IMG/VR virus record: IMGVR_UViG_3300043775_001307
Coordinates: 1-41,089 of that record
DNA length: 41,089 nt
Reading direction: 5' to 3' (one strand)
Source of the DNA: a virus
The notes under the pieces were generated by a model. That model was not told the origin of the DNA. It searched no databases and saw only the letters and a program-made list of their open reading frames with translations. Numbering within the stretch: the first letter of the stretch is position 1; the number at the start of each line of letters is the position of its first letter. Below, piece by piece: positions 1 to 9,885 of this stretch. The position numbers and the translations under genes were made by a program.

Positions 1-1603
1 CTGAATAAGTTGATCCTTCTATTCCTCCAGGTAATGGTACTACAACTTTAGGTCCAACAAACTCTCCAATATACCCCGTAATTTCTACACAGCTATTACC
101 AGGATTTACTAATGTACCATTTGCATCATACTCATGATATAAATATAATTGACCTATTTGTGGACTTATAGAATTCAACACATAAGGTGAAATATCATAA
201 ACAATGATTTCATCCTCACCACACGTTACACCTGAATAAGTATAATATGTAAATCCTGTAAATGGTGGTTGACAATCAAAACATGGATTTGCACCTTCTT
301 CTTTTGTTTTACCGTCCATATTAATTGTCCATGTTGGTGGTTCAGAATTAAGTTCAATTATTGAATAACATGTTCCACTTATTGTATAAACATCCCCTTC
401 CGTTAATTGAGTTGAACTTCTTGCGTTATATGTCCCTGTATATCCTGTACCAAAACCACATGGGTTAGATGTATCAAAATAATAAGCAGTATGTGCTGGG
501 TCGGAATAATCCATTGCACTTGGTAACCCACACAAACCAGGAATTGTGATAATACCAAAACCAGTATTGGTTACTTGAGTATATGTATATCTCATATCAT
601 TACAATCACCTAATGCATACCAATAATATGTTGTTGGGTCAGTTGTTGCAGTAGGAGTTGGTGTTGCGGTTGATGTTGCAGTTGGTGTTGGTGTTGAAGT
701 ACTACTTGGTGTTGGCGTTGAAGTACTACTTGGTGTTGGCGTTGGGGTCTTTGTTGGCGTTGGTGTAGGTGTAGCTGTTGGTACAGGAATACCATTTCTT
801 TCATAAAATTTTATTGAGTCGACACTTTCACCGACCCTATCTCCAGTTGTTCCCGTGTATCTAAAGTATTGATACGAATAATCGGTTCTATCAATAACAA
901 GTTTATAATACATGTCATTCGCCTCGTTTATTTCAACGTTACTATAAATTGGTCTATTAACAAAATCTAATATTGTACCATCATTTGCATTAAAAAACTT
1001 AGTGGTCATCCAAAATGTATCACCACTTAAAACCGTTTCAGATAAAACACTTTCATCCTGAAACCAAAATAAGTACATATTCTCTTTGTTTCTATAATTT
1101 GACCCCATAAAAACAGGGAAGAATATGTCCTCATTTATATTATTTCCCGTATAAAAATATTTTTCACCTAAGGGTAAAGATAGATTTTTTGCAAATGATA
1201 ATTTTCTATTTACTCTTGTTGGTGGTTCATAAGTTGTTCCTGAAATATGTGGTGTTTTATAAAACTCTAACCTAAAGAAACTTTGGGTTGCTTGTTTTAA
1301 CATTTTTGCATTTTCGTGAGTATCTATACCAACAATATTATAATCTTGGGTATATGATGTTCCACTAACAAAATAAAAATTATACCATATATCTGTTTGG
1401 CTAAATGTTAATCCGCTAACAGTTGTATTATATGGCTTGTGGATATATCTAACTGTTTCATAATTCTCAATAGGATTAATGATTGTACTTAACACTTCAT
1501 CCTCGAACTGAATCATATTTTCTTGCCAACCTAAATCATTTAGAAAATCCTGTTCCTTATTTATGATAAGGTTTTGGTTTTCATCTTTTCTTAATATTTC
1601 CAT
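1..1603 (-). CDS. Tail fibre/appendage-like virion protein with Thr-Pro linker (3' end beyond window)
   Basis: I read an uninterrupted frame of 534 codons from the ATG at 1603-1601 to the left edge, so the C-terminus is missing. Residues 1-273 look like a beta-rich structural domain. Residues 274-325 are an almost pure Thr/Pro/Ser/Ala linker, and after it comes a Cys-rich region (for example GDCNDMRY, PGLCGLP, SNPCGFG, CFDCQPP). A globular head, an extended Pro-Thr stalk and repeated Cys-rich modules suit a phage fibre or adhesin; that role is inferred from architecture and position, not from a recognised family. The start codon overlaps the stop of the upstream gene as TAATG, so translation is probably coupled. 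Downstream of gp25 and gp6 homologues, baseplate or appendage genes are expected. Confidence 0.6.
   Translation of the reverse strand, partial: MEILRKDENQNLIINKEQDFLNDLGWQENMIQFEDEVLSTIINPIENYETVRYIHKPYNTTVSGLTFSQTDIWYNFYFVSGTSYTQDYNIVGIDTHENAKMLKQATQSFFRLEFYKTPHISGTTYEPPTRVNRKLSFAKNLSLPLGEKYFYTGNNINEDIFFPVFMGSNYRNKENMYLFWFQDESVLSETVLSGDTFWMTTKFFNANDGTILDFVNRPIYSNVEINEANDMYYKLVIDRTDYSYQYFRYTGTTGDRVGESVDSIKFYERNGIPVPTATPTPTPTKTPTPTPSSTSTPTPSSTSTPTPTATSTATPTPTATTDPTTYYWYALGDCNDMRYTYTQVTNTGFGIITIPGLCGLPSAMDYSDPAHTAYYFDTSNPCGFGTGYTGTYNARSSTQLTEGDVYTISGTCYSIIELNSEPPTWTINMDGKTKEEGANPCFDCQPPFTGFTYYTYSGVTCGEDEIIVYDISPYVLNSISPQIGQLYLYHEYDANGTLVNPGNSCVEITGYIGEFVGPKVVVPLPGGIEGSTYS
629..784 (-). repeat. 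Thr/Pro-encoding low-complexity tract with a perfect 24-bp tandem repeat
   Basis: This stretch encodes the Thr-Pro linker (residues 274-325) of the fibre-like protein. Within it, two identical 24-bp units sit head to tail at 693-716 and 717-740, and each encodes Thr-Pro-Thr-Pro-Ser-Ser-Thr-Ser in rotation. Flanking partial copies show the same pattern. Such tracts can expand and contract by slippage or recombination, which would change linker length without breaking the frame because the unit is 8 codons. Confidence 0.85.
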
Positions 1604-3399
1604 TAGCAATCAAAATTAGGTGGAGTCAATCCAAGAGGTTTATTGTTATATTGTCTCTCATTTCTTAAATATAAGTTGATGTCTGTTCTAACATAATGTG
1701 TACCGTTTGTGAATGGAAACTTAGTTCCATTACCATCCACATCTATATATCCGTGGTCATATAGGTCTCTCCATCTCCAAACCTTTTCATTTGTGTCGAA
1801 CGTAACATTTTCAGGTAAATTATAGATATCGTTTGTTGCCGCACTTTCTAAATAAGGTGACAATTGTCTTAGTTTAACTCTGTGAAATGGTTGATAATAC
1901 AATCCAATTGGATTGTTTGCGGTCGCACCTGAGTATAAAGGTCCATTTGGGTCACTATTATCTTGATTGTGATTAAATCGTGTTATTGGTGCTGTAAATT
2001 TATGATACGACTCACTAATTATTCTTTCTTTAAGTTCAATTGAATTATATTCAACGAATGCACCTGTAAGACCTGTTGTACCAATAGGTATAACATCTCC
2101 GGGTGTGAATCCTGAAACTCCTGACCTGCTAGTGAATGTTGTACCTGTCGGTATTTTAGTTTCTGTGTTCCCCGTTGTACTACCACTAAAATGTTCATCT
2201 ATCCAACTATTATGAAAATTAAATTTATGTCCTACTTTTGGTGGGTAATTAAAATAACCTTGCCCATTTTTATAAATGGTGGTTACATATACTTCTGTTG
2301 GTGTGTATCCTAAATTATTCGTTAAACCTGTTAATATAAAAGGTTCTTTGAAATCAAATAAAACAGATTCCATTCTATTTCTTTCAACTAAAACATCATT
2401 CTCTCCTGAGAAATTTTCAAATATTAATTTCTTTTCATCTTCCCATATTGGTGTTTCAAATCCAACCTTATCCAAAATATATGAGTTCGCATCTGTTAGT
2501 GTTTTATGTTTATGTACATAATATTTAGATGTTGACCCGTTTATATTATTTCTATCTAAAACTCTTTTTCCCACCATAACATTTGTAAAAGTGGTTCCCG
2601 ATTTTAATTGATTTTTTAAAATATTAATGACGTAATTTTGTGAATTATGAAATTCATTTCCTATGGTATTAATATAAAATGTTCTACCTGTTGTTGTTCC
2701 TGTTAAAGTAGTTCCTGAGAGTGTAATATATTCACCCGCCTTCATCCCATGTTCAACAGGACTTGTTAATTCGTACATTGTACCTCCACTATATGAAACC
2801 CTAAATGGAATTCCATCACCCGCTTTAAAATTTCGTATAATATTAGTTCCTTCTGTTTTTGTTGCTCCTGATAGTGTATACGTCATTGTATACCCCGAAT
2901 CACTACCATAAACATAACTTAAATAAACGTTCCAATTTTGATATGGTGCCGTTATTGGTGTTACAATCGTGTGTCCCGTTGGTCCTACTAATTTAAAATG
3001 TGCTTGCGTATATCCTGTTAATGTTGTACCTGTTTGTGGTTCATTATATTCTCTAACAACATCTCTTCTTAATAATGCAAATTCATCGTAAGGTAAAAAT
3101 CCTGTGTGGTCTGTTGTTGTTCCATTACCAACCAAATATAATCTATCTTTTAAATAAGTGTAATCCGTGTTACCACTATACATGTTACGGAAAACCATTT
3201 TTATTTTACCAAAAATTTTATATTTTTTACTTTCGTTTCTTTCCTTGTCGTATAATTTATCAATATCTAAAATAATATCTCTATCACCGATTCTCATTAA
3301 TGATTCGGTTGTTTCAAGATTTAATCTTAAATCTAATTCTTCTGTATCCGCTTTTTTAAATCTCTTACTTGGTAAGAGTATTTTTTTATTCTCTTCCAT
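1603..3399 (-). CDS. Virion structural protein, 598 aa, baseplate/appendage region
   Basis: I do not recognise a named family. The N-terminal ~60 residues are charged and lysine-rich. The rest is beta-like and very rich in Gly-Thr-Thr runs (for example SGTTLTGTTTGRTF and IPTGTTFTSRSG), a composition shared with its two neighbours. No signal peptide or membrane segment is visible. It starts at an ATG that overlaps the stop of the 1532-aa gene (TAATG at 3401-3397), and its own stop overlaps the next start in the same way, so the three proteins are probably made at coupled rates. By position after the gp25 and gp6 homologues it could take the place of T4 gp8, gp10 or another wedge or fibre-attachment protein, but no sequence match supports a specific assignment. 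Confidence 0.6.
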   Translation of the reverse strand: MEENKKILLPSKRFKKADTEELDLRLNLETTESLMRIGDRDIILDIDKLYDKERNESKKYKIFGKIKMVFRNMYSGNTDYTYLKDRLYLVGNGTTTDHTGFLPYDEFALLRRDVVREYNEPQTGTTLTGYTQAHFKLVGPTGHTIVTPITAPYQNWNVYLSYVYGSDSGYTMTYTLSGATKTEGTNIIRNFKAGDGIPFRVSYSGGTMYELTSPVEHGMKAGEYITLSGTTLTGTTTGRTFYINTIGNEFHNSQNYVINILKNQLKSGTTFTNVMVGKRVLDRNNINGSTSKYYVHKHKTLTDANSYILDKVGFETPIWEDEKKLIFENFSGENDVLVERNRMESVLFDFKEPFILTGLTNNLGYTPTEVYVTTIYKNGQGYFNYPPKVGHKFNFHNSWIDEHFSGSTTGNTETKIPTGTTFTSRSGVSGFTPGDVIPIGTTGLTGAFVEYNSIELKERIISESYHKFTAPITRFNHNQDNSDPNGPLYSGATANNPIGLYYQPFHRVKLRQLSPYLESAATNDIYNLPENVTFDTNEKVWRWRDLYDHGYIDVDGNGTKFPFTNGTHYVRTDINLYLRNERQYNNKPLGLTPPNFDC

Positions 3400-6300
3400 T
3401 ATTCAGCTGATGGGAAGGCTCCTTTTGGCCCATAATATTTTATTAATGCATCTAATGATGTCTTATCGGGTCTCAATCCAAAGTAAAATAAGAATGGTGT
3501 TGATAATACTTGTTTTCTTCCATCATAATTTGTTTGTGTTTGAAATAGAAAAGTTTCTCTATAATCTTTAACGTACTTGTCGGGTTGTTCGACCCACGTT
3601 TTATTTACCACAACATATGTTGTACCACTAGCCGGATTTTTTACCCATACCGATGTGTCAATTGTAAATCCAGATTGTACGTGTAACCAAATATCGCCCT
3701 CAACATTCGTATATTGAGCAGCATTTGCTGTAGTATTTGGTGCATTTAAACTAATATTTTCAAATCTTTCCAACATATCTGTTGTATTACCCGTAAATGA
3801 ATATTGTGGGTGAGTTATTGTCATTGGTTTTAATAAGTATTCTTCTTCACCATCTGCCATTAAATAATTTGTTTCAGTTGCGGTAGCACCACTTATTGAA
3901 AACATTCTTTGTAATTTCATTGATGCAATTGATGTTCTATCCCATTGTTGATCATCTTCATCGGTACTATAACTACCAAATCCTGTTCCCTTTTTATCCC
4001 ACAAATAGAATGGCACCTTTTGTGAATAATCACCCAATCTAAAATTTAAACATTGTCTTATAAATGAACCATTTGTATCTAATTTTAAATCTATTGGTGT
4101 TGGTCCAAATGTTCCTGTCGGTTTGAAAAAAGATGAAAAATAATCATCTTCCGGATCCATTAATTCACCATTATAAATAAAATAATGTGGACTATCTAAA
4201 TCAAACCCTTCAATACCTGCCTCACAATTTATTGACATTAATTGGGTTATGTCTCCGTCAAATCCCCCAACATTGGAACCCATTCCAGCTCCACTAAAGA
4301 AATCACCAACATCAAATTTGCCACCATTTATATCTAACCTATAGTTTATTGCATATTCTACAATATTTGCGGGGTCTTGATATGAAGTTGTATTGACATC
4401 TCTAATTACAGAACACGTTGGGTCAATTCTTGGGTCTTGACATATTTCATATAAGAACTCATCTCTCACCCCCACGTCATAAAATGTTGTTGGGTGTAAA
4501 ATTTCTCTATAACTTAATGCACCATTTGAATTATTATATTTTTGACCAATAAATCCACCTGTAGATCCGGTTATTGGAACGTATGGTGTTGCCCTATAAT
4601 AAAATTGTTGGTCAAGTATATTATAGAAAACTAACTCTCTTGGATATTTTGAACCTCTTTGATTTAAATCTAAAACATTTACATCGTCCCATTTTATTCT
4701 CTTATCAAATTTAAAAAAGTATAGTACACCATTTAACCAGTTATCAATGAACGAATAATTTGTTACTCCACCACAAAAGAAAACACCAACTCTTTTTCTT
4801 CGATACCATTCCTTTATTACTGATTGATTTTTAGATGTACCGTTAATAACAGGAACAATTGTAACGACACCATCTCTAATTTCAGTTAATCCTGATTTTG
4901 TTTTTTTAGAATATGTATTATCTCCACCCTCTAAATCTGCAACATTCGGTAGTCTCCTTGTGGTTGTGTCACCAGCAATGGCGGCCACTAAAGTATAATT
5001 CGAACCAGGACTTGTTAACGATTCACTATATGCTGAATTAGTATAAAATGGTTTTCCCAATTGGTGAAATGAGTTAACCGTTCTACCCTCATCATATGTT
5101 ACACGTTTTGTTGCTTTGTACCATTGGGTCCCATTAGTATTACCCGCGTTTGATACATCAGTTGCGGTACCATATCCTCCAGATGATGACCATAGATATG
5201 TTAATACATTAGTTTCATCATAAAATTTATCATACTTTGCACATCCTTGTTCAATTACTAGTTGACCTAACGCCCCCGTTGTTTTCAAACTTCCCTTATC
5301 ATAAAGTCTAACAACGGCATATAAGTCCCTTATTCCATCAATACCTCCACTAGAATAATCTACACCGGCATATGTTGACCATTGATCATAGGATATCTTA
5401 ATTGCTGGTCGGTTTTCATATGATACTCCTCCACCTGTATTATATGGTCTATATGTGTCCGGTGTAATTGAACTAACTCTTTCATAACTTTCTAGTTGTG
5501 TAGAACCTCCTCCACAATCTATTAATTGTAATGTTGAATTAGTGCTACCTGTTTGTCCACTATAAATTGTTACCGTTTGTGTTCTATATGTATAATCACA
5601 ATTATTTCTAATTAAAAGTTCAACTTCAATATCTTCCGTTGCGGGAATTGCTCCTCCCGCTACGTCAACGTATTCAGCATAAACACTTTGATTAGGAATA
5701 ACCGTAATTTTTACAGAGTTACCCGTATTTGTTGGTGATGTTACGTTAACTAATTGAAAATATGAATTTAATTGTCCGTCTACAAATGCGGAATTAAATT
5801 CTGTAAACATATCATTAAATGTGTCTGTGGATGGGTCAGTACCAGCTAGCGGATAAATTCCACCAACAAATCTTCTTTCTGATGTTGCGTTTGGATTTGA
5901 GTATGTATGTAATAATGTAATCTGACTTTCGGTTATTCCAGTTGCACTAGTTTCTTTTGCCGACTCACCAGCATATAATTCAGTTAAAAATGTTGTACCT
6001 GTTGTTGTACTTGTATTTAAATAGTTTGGTGTTTGTCCTGACAAATAAACCAAATAAATATATCCTTCATATGGTACAACTATAGTTTTAATCTCCGCAC
6101 TTCTATTATATAAACTAAGATTACCACCACCAGAATTTTGAGTTGCACTATCAACATCGGTTGTACATTCCTCACAATCGGGGTATGTTGTTAATGGTAA
6201 TATTGTTTGACCCCCCTCTTTTACCCTCATTGCAAATTCCCTTAATCCCACACCAATTCCCATTAAATAGTGTTTACCCAAAAATTTAAATGCCATGGCC

Positions 6301-7997
6301 GCACCACCCACATTCCACATAACTCTACCTATAGTCTCAAAAACAAATATCTGTACAATTGTAAAAATATATTGTACGAATAGTAAAACTTCAGATAATA
6401 TCAGTCCAAATTTTATTCTATTTCTAAATGCAAAATTGGTTGGGAAATAATTAGCTTTACTTGTACAATCATCTTCTGTATTTGGTCTAATTTCTTTTAA
6501 ACCTAAAAATGCATCTCTTCTTGAAAGTCCTAAAAATGATTCTCCCGCAGATACTTCGTAGTGTGTTCCCTGAAAAGATGAAACCGTATAGACTTTACCA
6601 AAAATAAATTTATAAAAAACATCTTGTGGAACACCTAAATCACAACCAGTACACGTACCCAACATAAATGATTTTTTGTCATTTTGATATGTTGTTGACA
6701 TTGTTGAACCAGTTGTTCCCTCAGGCCAAGCAATTTTTAAATAATCTTCGAACACGTCAGAAAATTGGTATGTTGTTAATAAGTCTTCATTATACTCACC
6801 TAAATCATTCTGACCATATGTGTTTGAGTTGTATTCTCTAATTTGTGGTACTAAATAATTTGCGGTTCCCGTTTTTTCATTGTTACCATCAAGTGAAAAT
6901 TTAAATCTAGCAATTGTAGTTGTTGGTATACCTTTGTTTGTGTCGTTGGTGATTTCTTGTTCGCCAAATTCATTTGTAAAAACATATTCCAAGTTCATTG
7001 GTAATACAACCATTGCCGCACCATCTTCATCAATAGTTTCAGATGGATTAAAATATTCTAATTGAGGGTATAATGTGGTCCCGTTTGAACCATAAACTTT
7101 TTTACCTGTGTATCTAACTGCGGAAATTTTACCTTCGGTAGTTTGTAGATTACATTTGTAACCAGTATTTCTTCTGATAACCCCATTTCTTTTTACGGCA
7201 TCTCCATTATCGTCTGTAATTGTAGATGTTAAAATTAATGATATAGGTTCGATTCTAATACCACTTTGTGATATGTCATAATCAACCCTTGATATACCTA
7301 TTTCACATAAATCAAGATTTCCCCAAAACGGGAAAACTTCAATAGTTCTATCGTATTTGATAATTTGTGGTAACCCATCTATATCTGAACTTGATTTAAA
7401 TTCATAGTATCTTTCAAACTTCTCAATACCTTCTCCTCTTTTAATAAAGTCATAAGGTCTTAATGAGAAACAACCAATATCAGATAAATCTAAGTCGACA
7501 TGTAATGTTTGTTTACCCACCGGCACACCCCAAATCATGAAGTCACCCGATTCGTTAGTCTTAACGGTGTATCTATAATAATTTTCGTATACTTCTAATA
7601 CTTCCTCTCTTGTTAAAATATCCGATTGATCTGGAAAGGTTCCTGTTGGTTTGTGTCCACCATGTTGTTTTCTTGCTGGTAACAAATTATATCTATAATT
7701 GTCATCATTTTTATCTGAAACTTCGGTGTAAGGATATAACGCAGAAATTATGGGGTCGGTTGAATCTGCTTCGGTTTGAGGTACAAATATTGATACTCTA
7801 ACATTAGGTATTCCAAATCCGTCATTCGCGGTAATTCTACCACAAACCACCCCATAGTCCGCACAAAGTGATGTATAAACATCTGTTTGTGAGAATTTTA
7901 AGGATAAAATTTCCAGTTGGTCGTAGTCTTGTTTTAATTCGACAGTGACCTTCTGTTCTTTACCGATATTTGTTGAAATTCTATGTTTTTGCATCAT
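3399..7997 (-). CDS. Giant baseplate-region protein, 1532 aa, with carboxypeptidase-regulatory-like domain, CxxC pairs and hydrophobic segment
   Basis: Residues ~50-170 (GRITANDGFGIPNVRVSIF, then ESGDFMIWGVPVGKQTLHV) follow the pattern of carboxypeptidase-regulatory-like (Ig-like) beta domains. CxxC pairs occur at 449/452 (CTGC) and 608/611 (CEEC), with Cys511 between them. Residues ~530-585 hold long hydrophobic helices (LILSEVLLFVQYIFTIVQIF), which is unusual for a virion protein. The remainder is Gly/Thr-rich beta structure. The gene directly follows the gp6 homologue, the place T4 uses for gp7, and it exceeds the ~1030 residues of T4 gp7; equivalence to gp7 is only inferred from position. 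Two ATGs lie in tandem at the start (MMQK). A TATTTATT variant of the putative late motif lies just upstream. It is coupled to the next gene by TAATG. Confidence 0.6.
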   Translation of the reverse strand: MMQKHRISTNIGKEQKVTVELKQDYDQLEILSLKFSQTDVYTSLCADYGVVCGRITANDGFGIPNVRVSIFVPQTEADSTDPIISALYPYTEVSDKNDDNYRYNLLPARKQHGGHKPTGTFPDQSDILTREEVLEVYENYYRYTVKTNESGDFMIWGVPVGKQTLHVDLDLSDIGCFSLRPYDFIKRGEGIEKFERYYEFKSSSDIDGLPQIIKYDRTIEVFPFWGNLDLCEIGISRVDYDISQSGIRIEPISLILTSTITDDNGDAVKRNGVIRRNTGYKCNLQTTEGKISAVRYTGKKVYGSNGTTLYPQLEYFNPSETIDEDGAAMVVLPMNLEYVFTNEFGEQEITNDTNKGIPTTTIARFKFSLDGNNEKTGTANYLVPQIREYNSNTYGQNDLGEYNEDLLTTYQFSDVFEDYLKIAWPEGTTGSTMSTTYQNDKKSFMLGTCTGCDLGVPQDVFYKFIFGKVYTVSSFQGTHYEVSAGESFLGLSRRDAFLGLKEIRPNTEDDCTSKANYFPTNFAFRNRIKFGLILSEVLLFVQYIFTIVQIFVFETIGRVMWNVGGAAMAFKFLGKHYLMGIGVGLREFAMRVKEGGQTILPLTTYPDCEECTTDVDSATQNSGGGNLSLYNRSAEIKTIVVPYEGYIYLVYLSGQTPNYLNTSTTTGTTFLTELYAGESAKETSATGITESQITLLHTYSNPNATSERRFVGGIYPLAGTDPSTDTFNDMFTEFNSAFVDGQLNSYFQLVNVTSPTNTGNSVKITVIPNQSVYAEYVDVAGGAIPATEDIEVELLIRNNCDYTYRTQTVTIYSGQTGSTNSTLQLIDCGGGSTQLESYERVSSITPDTYRPYNTGGGVSYENRPAIKISYDQWSTYAGVDYSSGGIDGIRDLYAVVRLYDKGSLKTTGALGQLVIEQGCAKYDKFYDETNVLTYLWSSSGGYGTATDVSNAGNTNGTQWYKATKRVTYDEGRTVNSFHQLGKPFYTNSAYSESLTSPGSNYTLVAAIAGDTTTRRLPNVADLEGGDNTYSKKTKSGLTEIRDGVVTIVPVINGTSKNQSVIKEWYRRKRVGVFFCGGVTNYSFIDNWLNGVLYFFKFDKRIKWDDVNVLDLNQRGSKYPRELVFYNILDQQFYYRATPYVPITGSTGGFIGQKYNNSNGALSYREILHPTTFYDVGVRDEFLYEICQDPRIDPTCSVIRDVNTTSYQDPANIVEYAINYRLDINGGKFDVGDFFSGAGMGSNVGGFDGDITQLMSINCEAGIEGFDLDSPHYFIYNGELMDPEDDYFSSFFKPTGTFGPTPIDLKLDTNGSFIRQCLNFRLGDYSQKVPFYLWDKKGTGFGSYSTDEDDQQWDRTSIASMKLQRMFSISGATATETNYLMADGEEEYLLKPMTITHPQYSFTGNTTDMLERFENISLNAPNTTANAAQYTNVEGDIWLHVQSGFTIDTSVWVKNPASGTTYVVVNKTWVEQPDKYVKDYRETFLFQTQTNYDGRKQVLSTPFLFYFGLRPDKTSLDALIKYYGPKGAFPSAE

Positions 7998-8002
7998 TCT
8001 CT

Positions 8003-8051
8003 TAATAAATAGAAAGCATGTGATTTTCTACTATTATAAAGAAAAAACATT
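8003..8051 (-). promoter_or_regulatory. Short gap with variant late motif and small hairpin
   Basis: In the 54-bp gap between gp6 and the 1532-aa gene, the minus strand has a small inverted repeat (TAGAAA...TTTCTA, 8010-8030). It runs directly into TATTTATTA at 8011-8003, a one-base variant of the TATTTATA motif found before other virion genes. The hairpin is short, so a terminator role is doubtful. A start site or processing site for the large downstream gene is plausible. Confidence 0.3.
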
Positions 8052-9884
8052 TTAGTATGTAGTCGTTCCTGAAGGTTTAGTTGCCACCCTTATATCACTA
8101 TTTGGGAATCTGATTTGGAATATTTGATTTGACTGCATAAAGACCGTCGTATCAATTTGTTGTATTTCTTTAGTTGTTGTATCTATATATGATTGTGATA
8201 CTTCAGATGATGAGTATTTACCACCAATTTTATTAAATACCTTAATTCCCACTACGTTAACAACACCATAAATTGAACCAATTTCTCGAATTAAATCTCC
8301 CACAAATAATGGGTCACCCATTTTACGTTTGTCAATGGCGAAGAACATTATTGATGTTTGAATTACTTGTTTAATAACGTCCGTTGGGTTTTCGTTTTTA
8401 TTAATTACCAAATTAATATCTAATCCTAAGTCAATAACTTGCCCATTTGCAACTTCAATATAATCATTAATCATTCTATATTCTGAAAGATAATTTAATA
8501 TATTGTTTTTCAATGTATTAGATATTACATCGGTTAGATTACCTTGGTCATCATAAGATAATAATTTTACTCTAACCTTATTATCTTCCTCCATTACATT
8601 AACTTTAGCGGGTGCTCCGTATGTGGATGGCATTGTCTCAATTAATGACTTATAATCATTTAATGTTACCGCTCTATTTTGTGCTGCAAAATTATAAGAA
8701 ACCATGTTTCTAATTTCTTCGATTGTAGGTTGGTCTGCACCACCTACAGCTGCCGTTACATTATTAACTCTTAAAGATAATTCAACTTGTGAATTAATTG
8801 CGTTATTAGGACCATTTATGTTAAATTCAACACTATCTACACTTGTAATGATATTAACCCCTAAATTCGAATCTTTACCCCCACCAATACGATATTTCAC
8901 AAACAATGTGGTGTTTGCTTTAGGTATTGACCCTAATGACATATTGTTTAAATAATTAGCCAAGTTAACTTTTAATTGACCTGTCATGTAATTGTCTAAA
9001 TTCTCTAGTGGGTCAACGGAACCACTACCAAAAGTTAATGAAAAATAACTTTCAGGTGTATATTCTGTATAGAATTTACTATTAACTTGTAAGTAAGTTC
9101 CTGCCCTAAAATTGTCTTTATCGGATACTGAAGTTGGGTCTTCTATGAATACTTTATCTTGTATTAACGACTTAACTTCGTACCATTTATTTGTTGATGC
9201 GTTAAATTCAGAAGCTGTTGGGTTGGTCCCAAAAGATGTTCCTTCTTTGTGTATCACTCCTACCACACCTAAAACATTTTGTTCAGGTAAGAAAAGTCTT
9301 AAAAAAGGTTTTTGGTCTAATTCACTTATTACTCTTCGGTATATTCTTGTTACTCCATTAACCACAGGTTCTCTCTTTGTGATTGTATAAGAAACTAAAA
9401 TATCATTACCATCGAAGTTTGGTATTTTTAATCTATTTGGTTCTCCCTTATTGTTAAATGGACTTGAGAAATCGATATCATTAATTGTTTCAAATATTTG
9501 TCCTCCTCCTGAAACTTGAGCACCAATCCTTAATGTTCCCAAATATCTTTCATCTTCCTTATCACCTCTAACAGGTACATTTATTGAAAAATCACACAGC
9601 GCTACCGATGGTCTTGTTCCAGGAATTTTTATACCATATGTTTTGGCAATATTAAATAATGATTGTCTTTGTTGTGCAAAATCCAACATAGTTTCTTGCC
9701 AAACCCTATCAATGTGAAAGTGTAAGTTATCTGCAACCGCAGCATTTAAATCTAATAAAACGGAGAATATTGACGCATCATTGGTATTTTTAACCAAATC
9801 AGGATAATATTCTTTTGTTAGATTTACTAATTCTTGTCTTAGTCCTGCAAAATCTCTAGTTGCGTATGATATTTTCTTAGCCAT
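8052..9884 (-). CDS. Baseplate wedge protein, T4 gp6-like (Baseplate J family)
   Basis: The 610-aa product fits the gp6/Baseplate_J family, whose members form the ring of the inner baseplate wedge. Its N-terminus (SYATRDFAGLRQELVNLTKEYYPDL, residues ~6-30) is characteristic: a tyrosine-rich helix preceding the segment on the need to fill each wedge (LLDLNAAVADNLHFHIDRVWQ, ~48-68). A C-terminal region around FVGDLIREIGSIYGVVNV matches the usual end of the J domain. It begins one base after the stop of the gp25 homologue (TAA-A-ATG), so the pair is co-translated. Gene order gp25-gp6 agrees with many contractile phages. The length is close to T4 gp6 (~660 aa). Confidence 0.85.
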   Translation of the reverse strand: MAKKISYATRDFAGLRQELVNLTKEYYPDLVKNTNDASIFSVLLDLNAAVADNLHFHIDRVWQETMLDFAQQRQSLFNIAKTYGIKIPGTRPSVALCDFSINVPVRGDKEDERYLGTLRIGAQVSGGGQIFETINDIDFSSPFNNKGEPNRLKIPNFDGNDILVSYTITKREPVVNGVTRIYRRVISELDQKPFLRLFLPEQNVLGVVGVIHKEGTSFGTNPTASEFNASTNKWYEVKSLIQDKVFIEDPTSVSDKDNFRAGTYLQVNSKFYTEYTPESYFSLTFGSGSVDPLENLDNYMTGQLKVNLANYLNNMSLGSIPKANTTLFVKYRIGGGKDSNLGVNIITSVDSVEFNINGPNNAINSQVELSLRVNNVTAAVGGADQPTIEEIRNMVSYNFAAQNRAVTLNDYKSLIETMPSTYGAPAKVNVMEEDNKVRVKLLSYDDQGNLTDVISNTLKNNILNYLSEYRMINDYIEVANGQVIDLGLDINLVINKNENPTDVIKQVIQTSIMFFAIDKRKMGDPLFVGDLIREIGSIYGVVNVVGIKVFNKIGGKYSSSEVSQSYIDTTTKEIQQIDTTVFMQSNQIFQIRFPNSDIRVATKPSGTTTY

Positions 9885-9885
9885 T

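Noticed and set aside
610-804. Plus-strand Gln/His-rich ORF
   Set aside because: It is the antisense reading of the Thr-Pro linker repeat; no start signal and the composition follows from the repeat.
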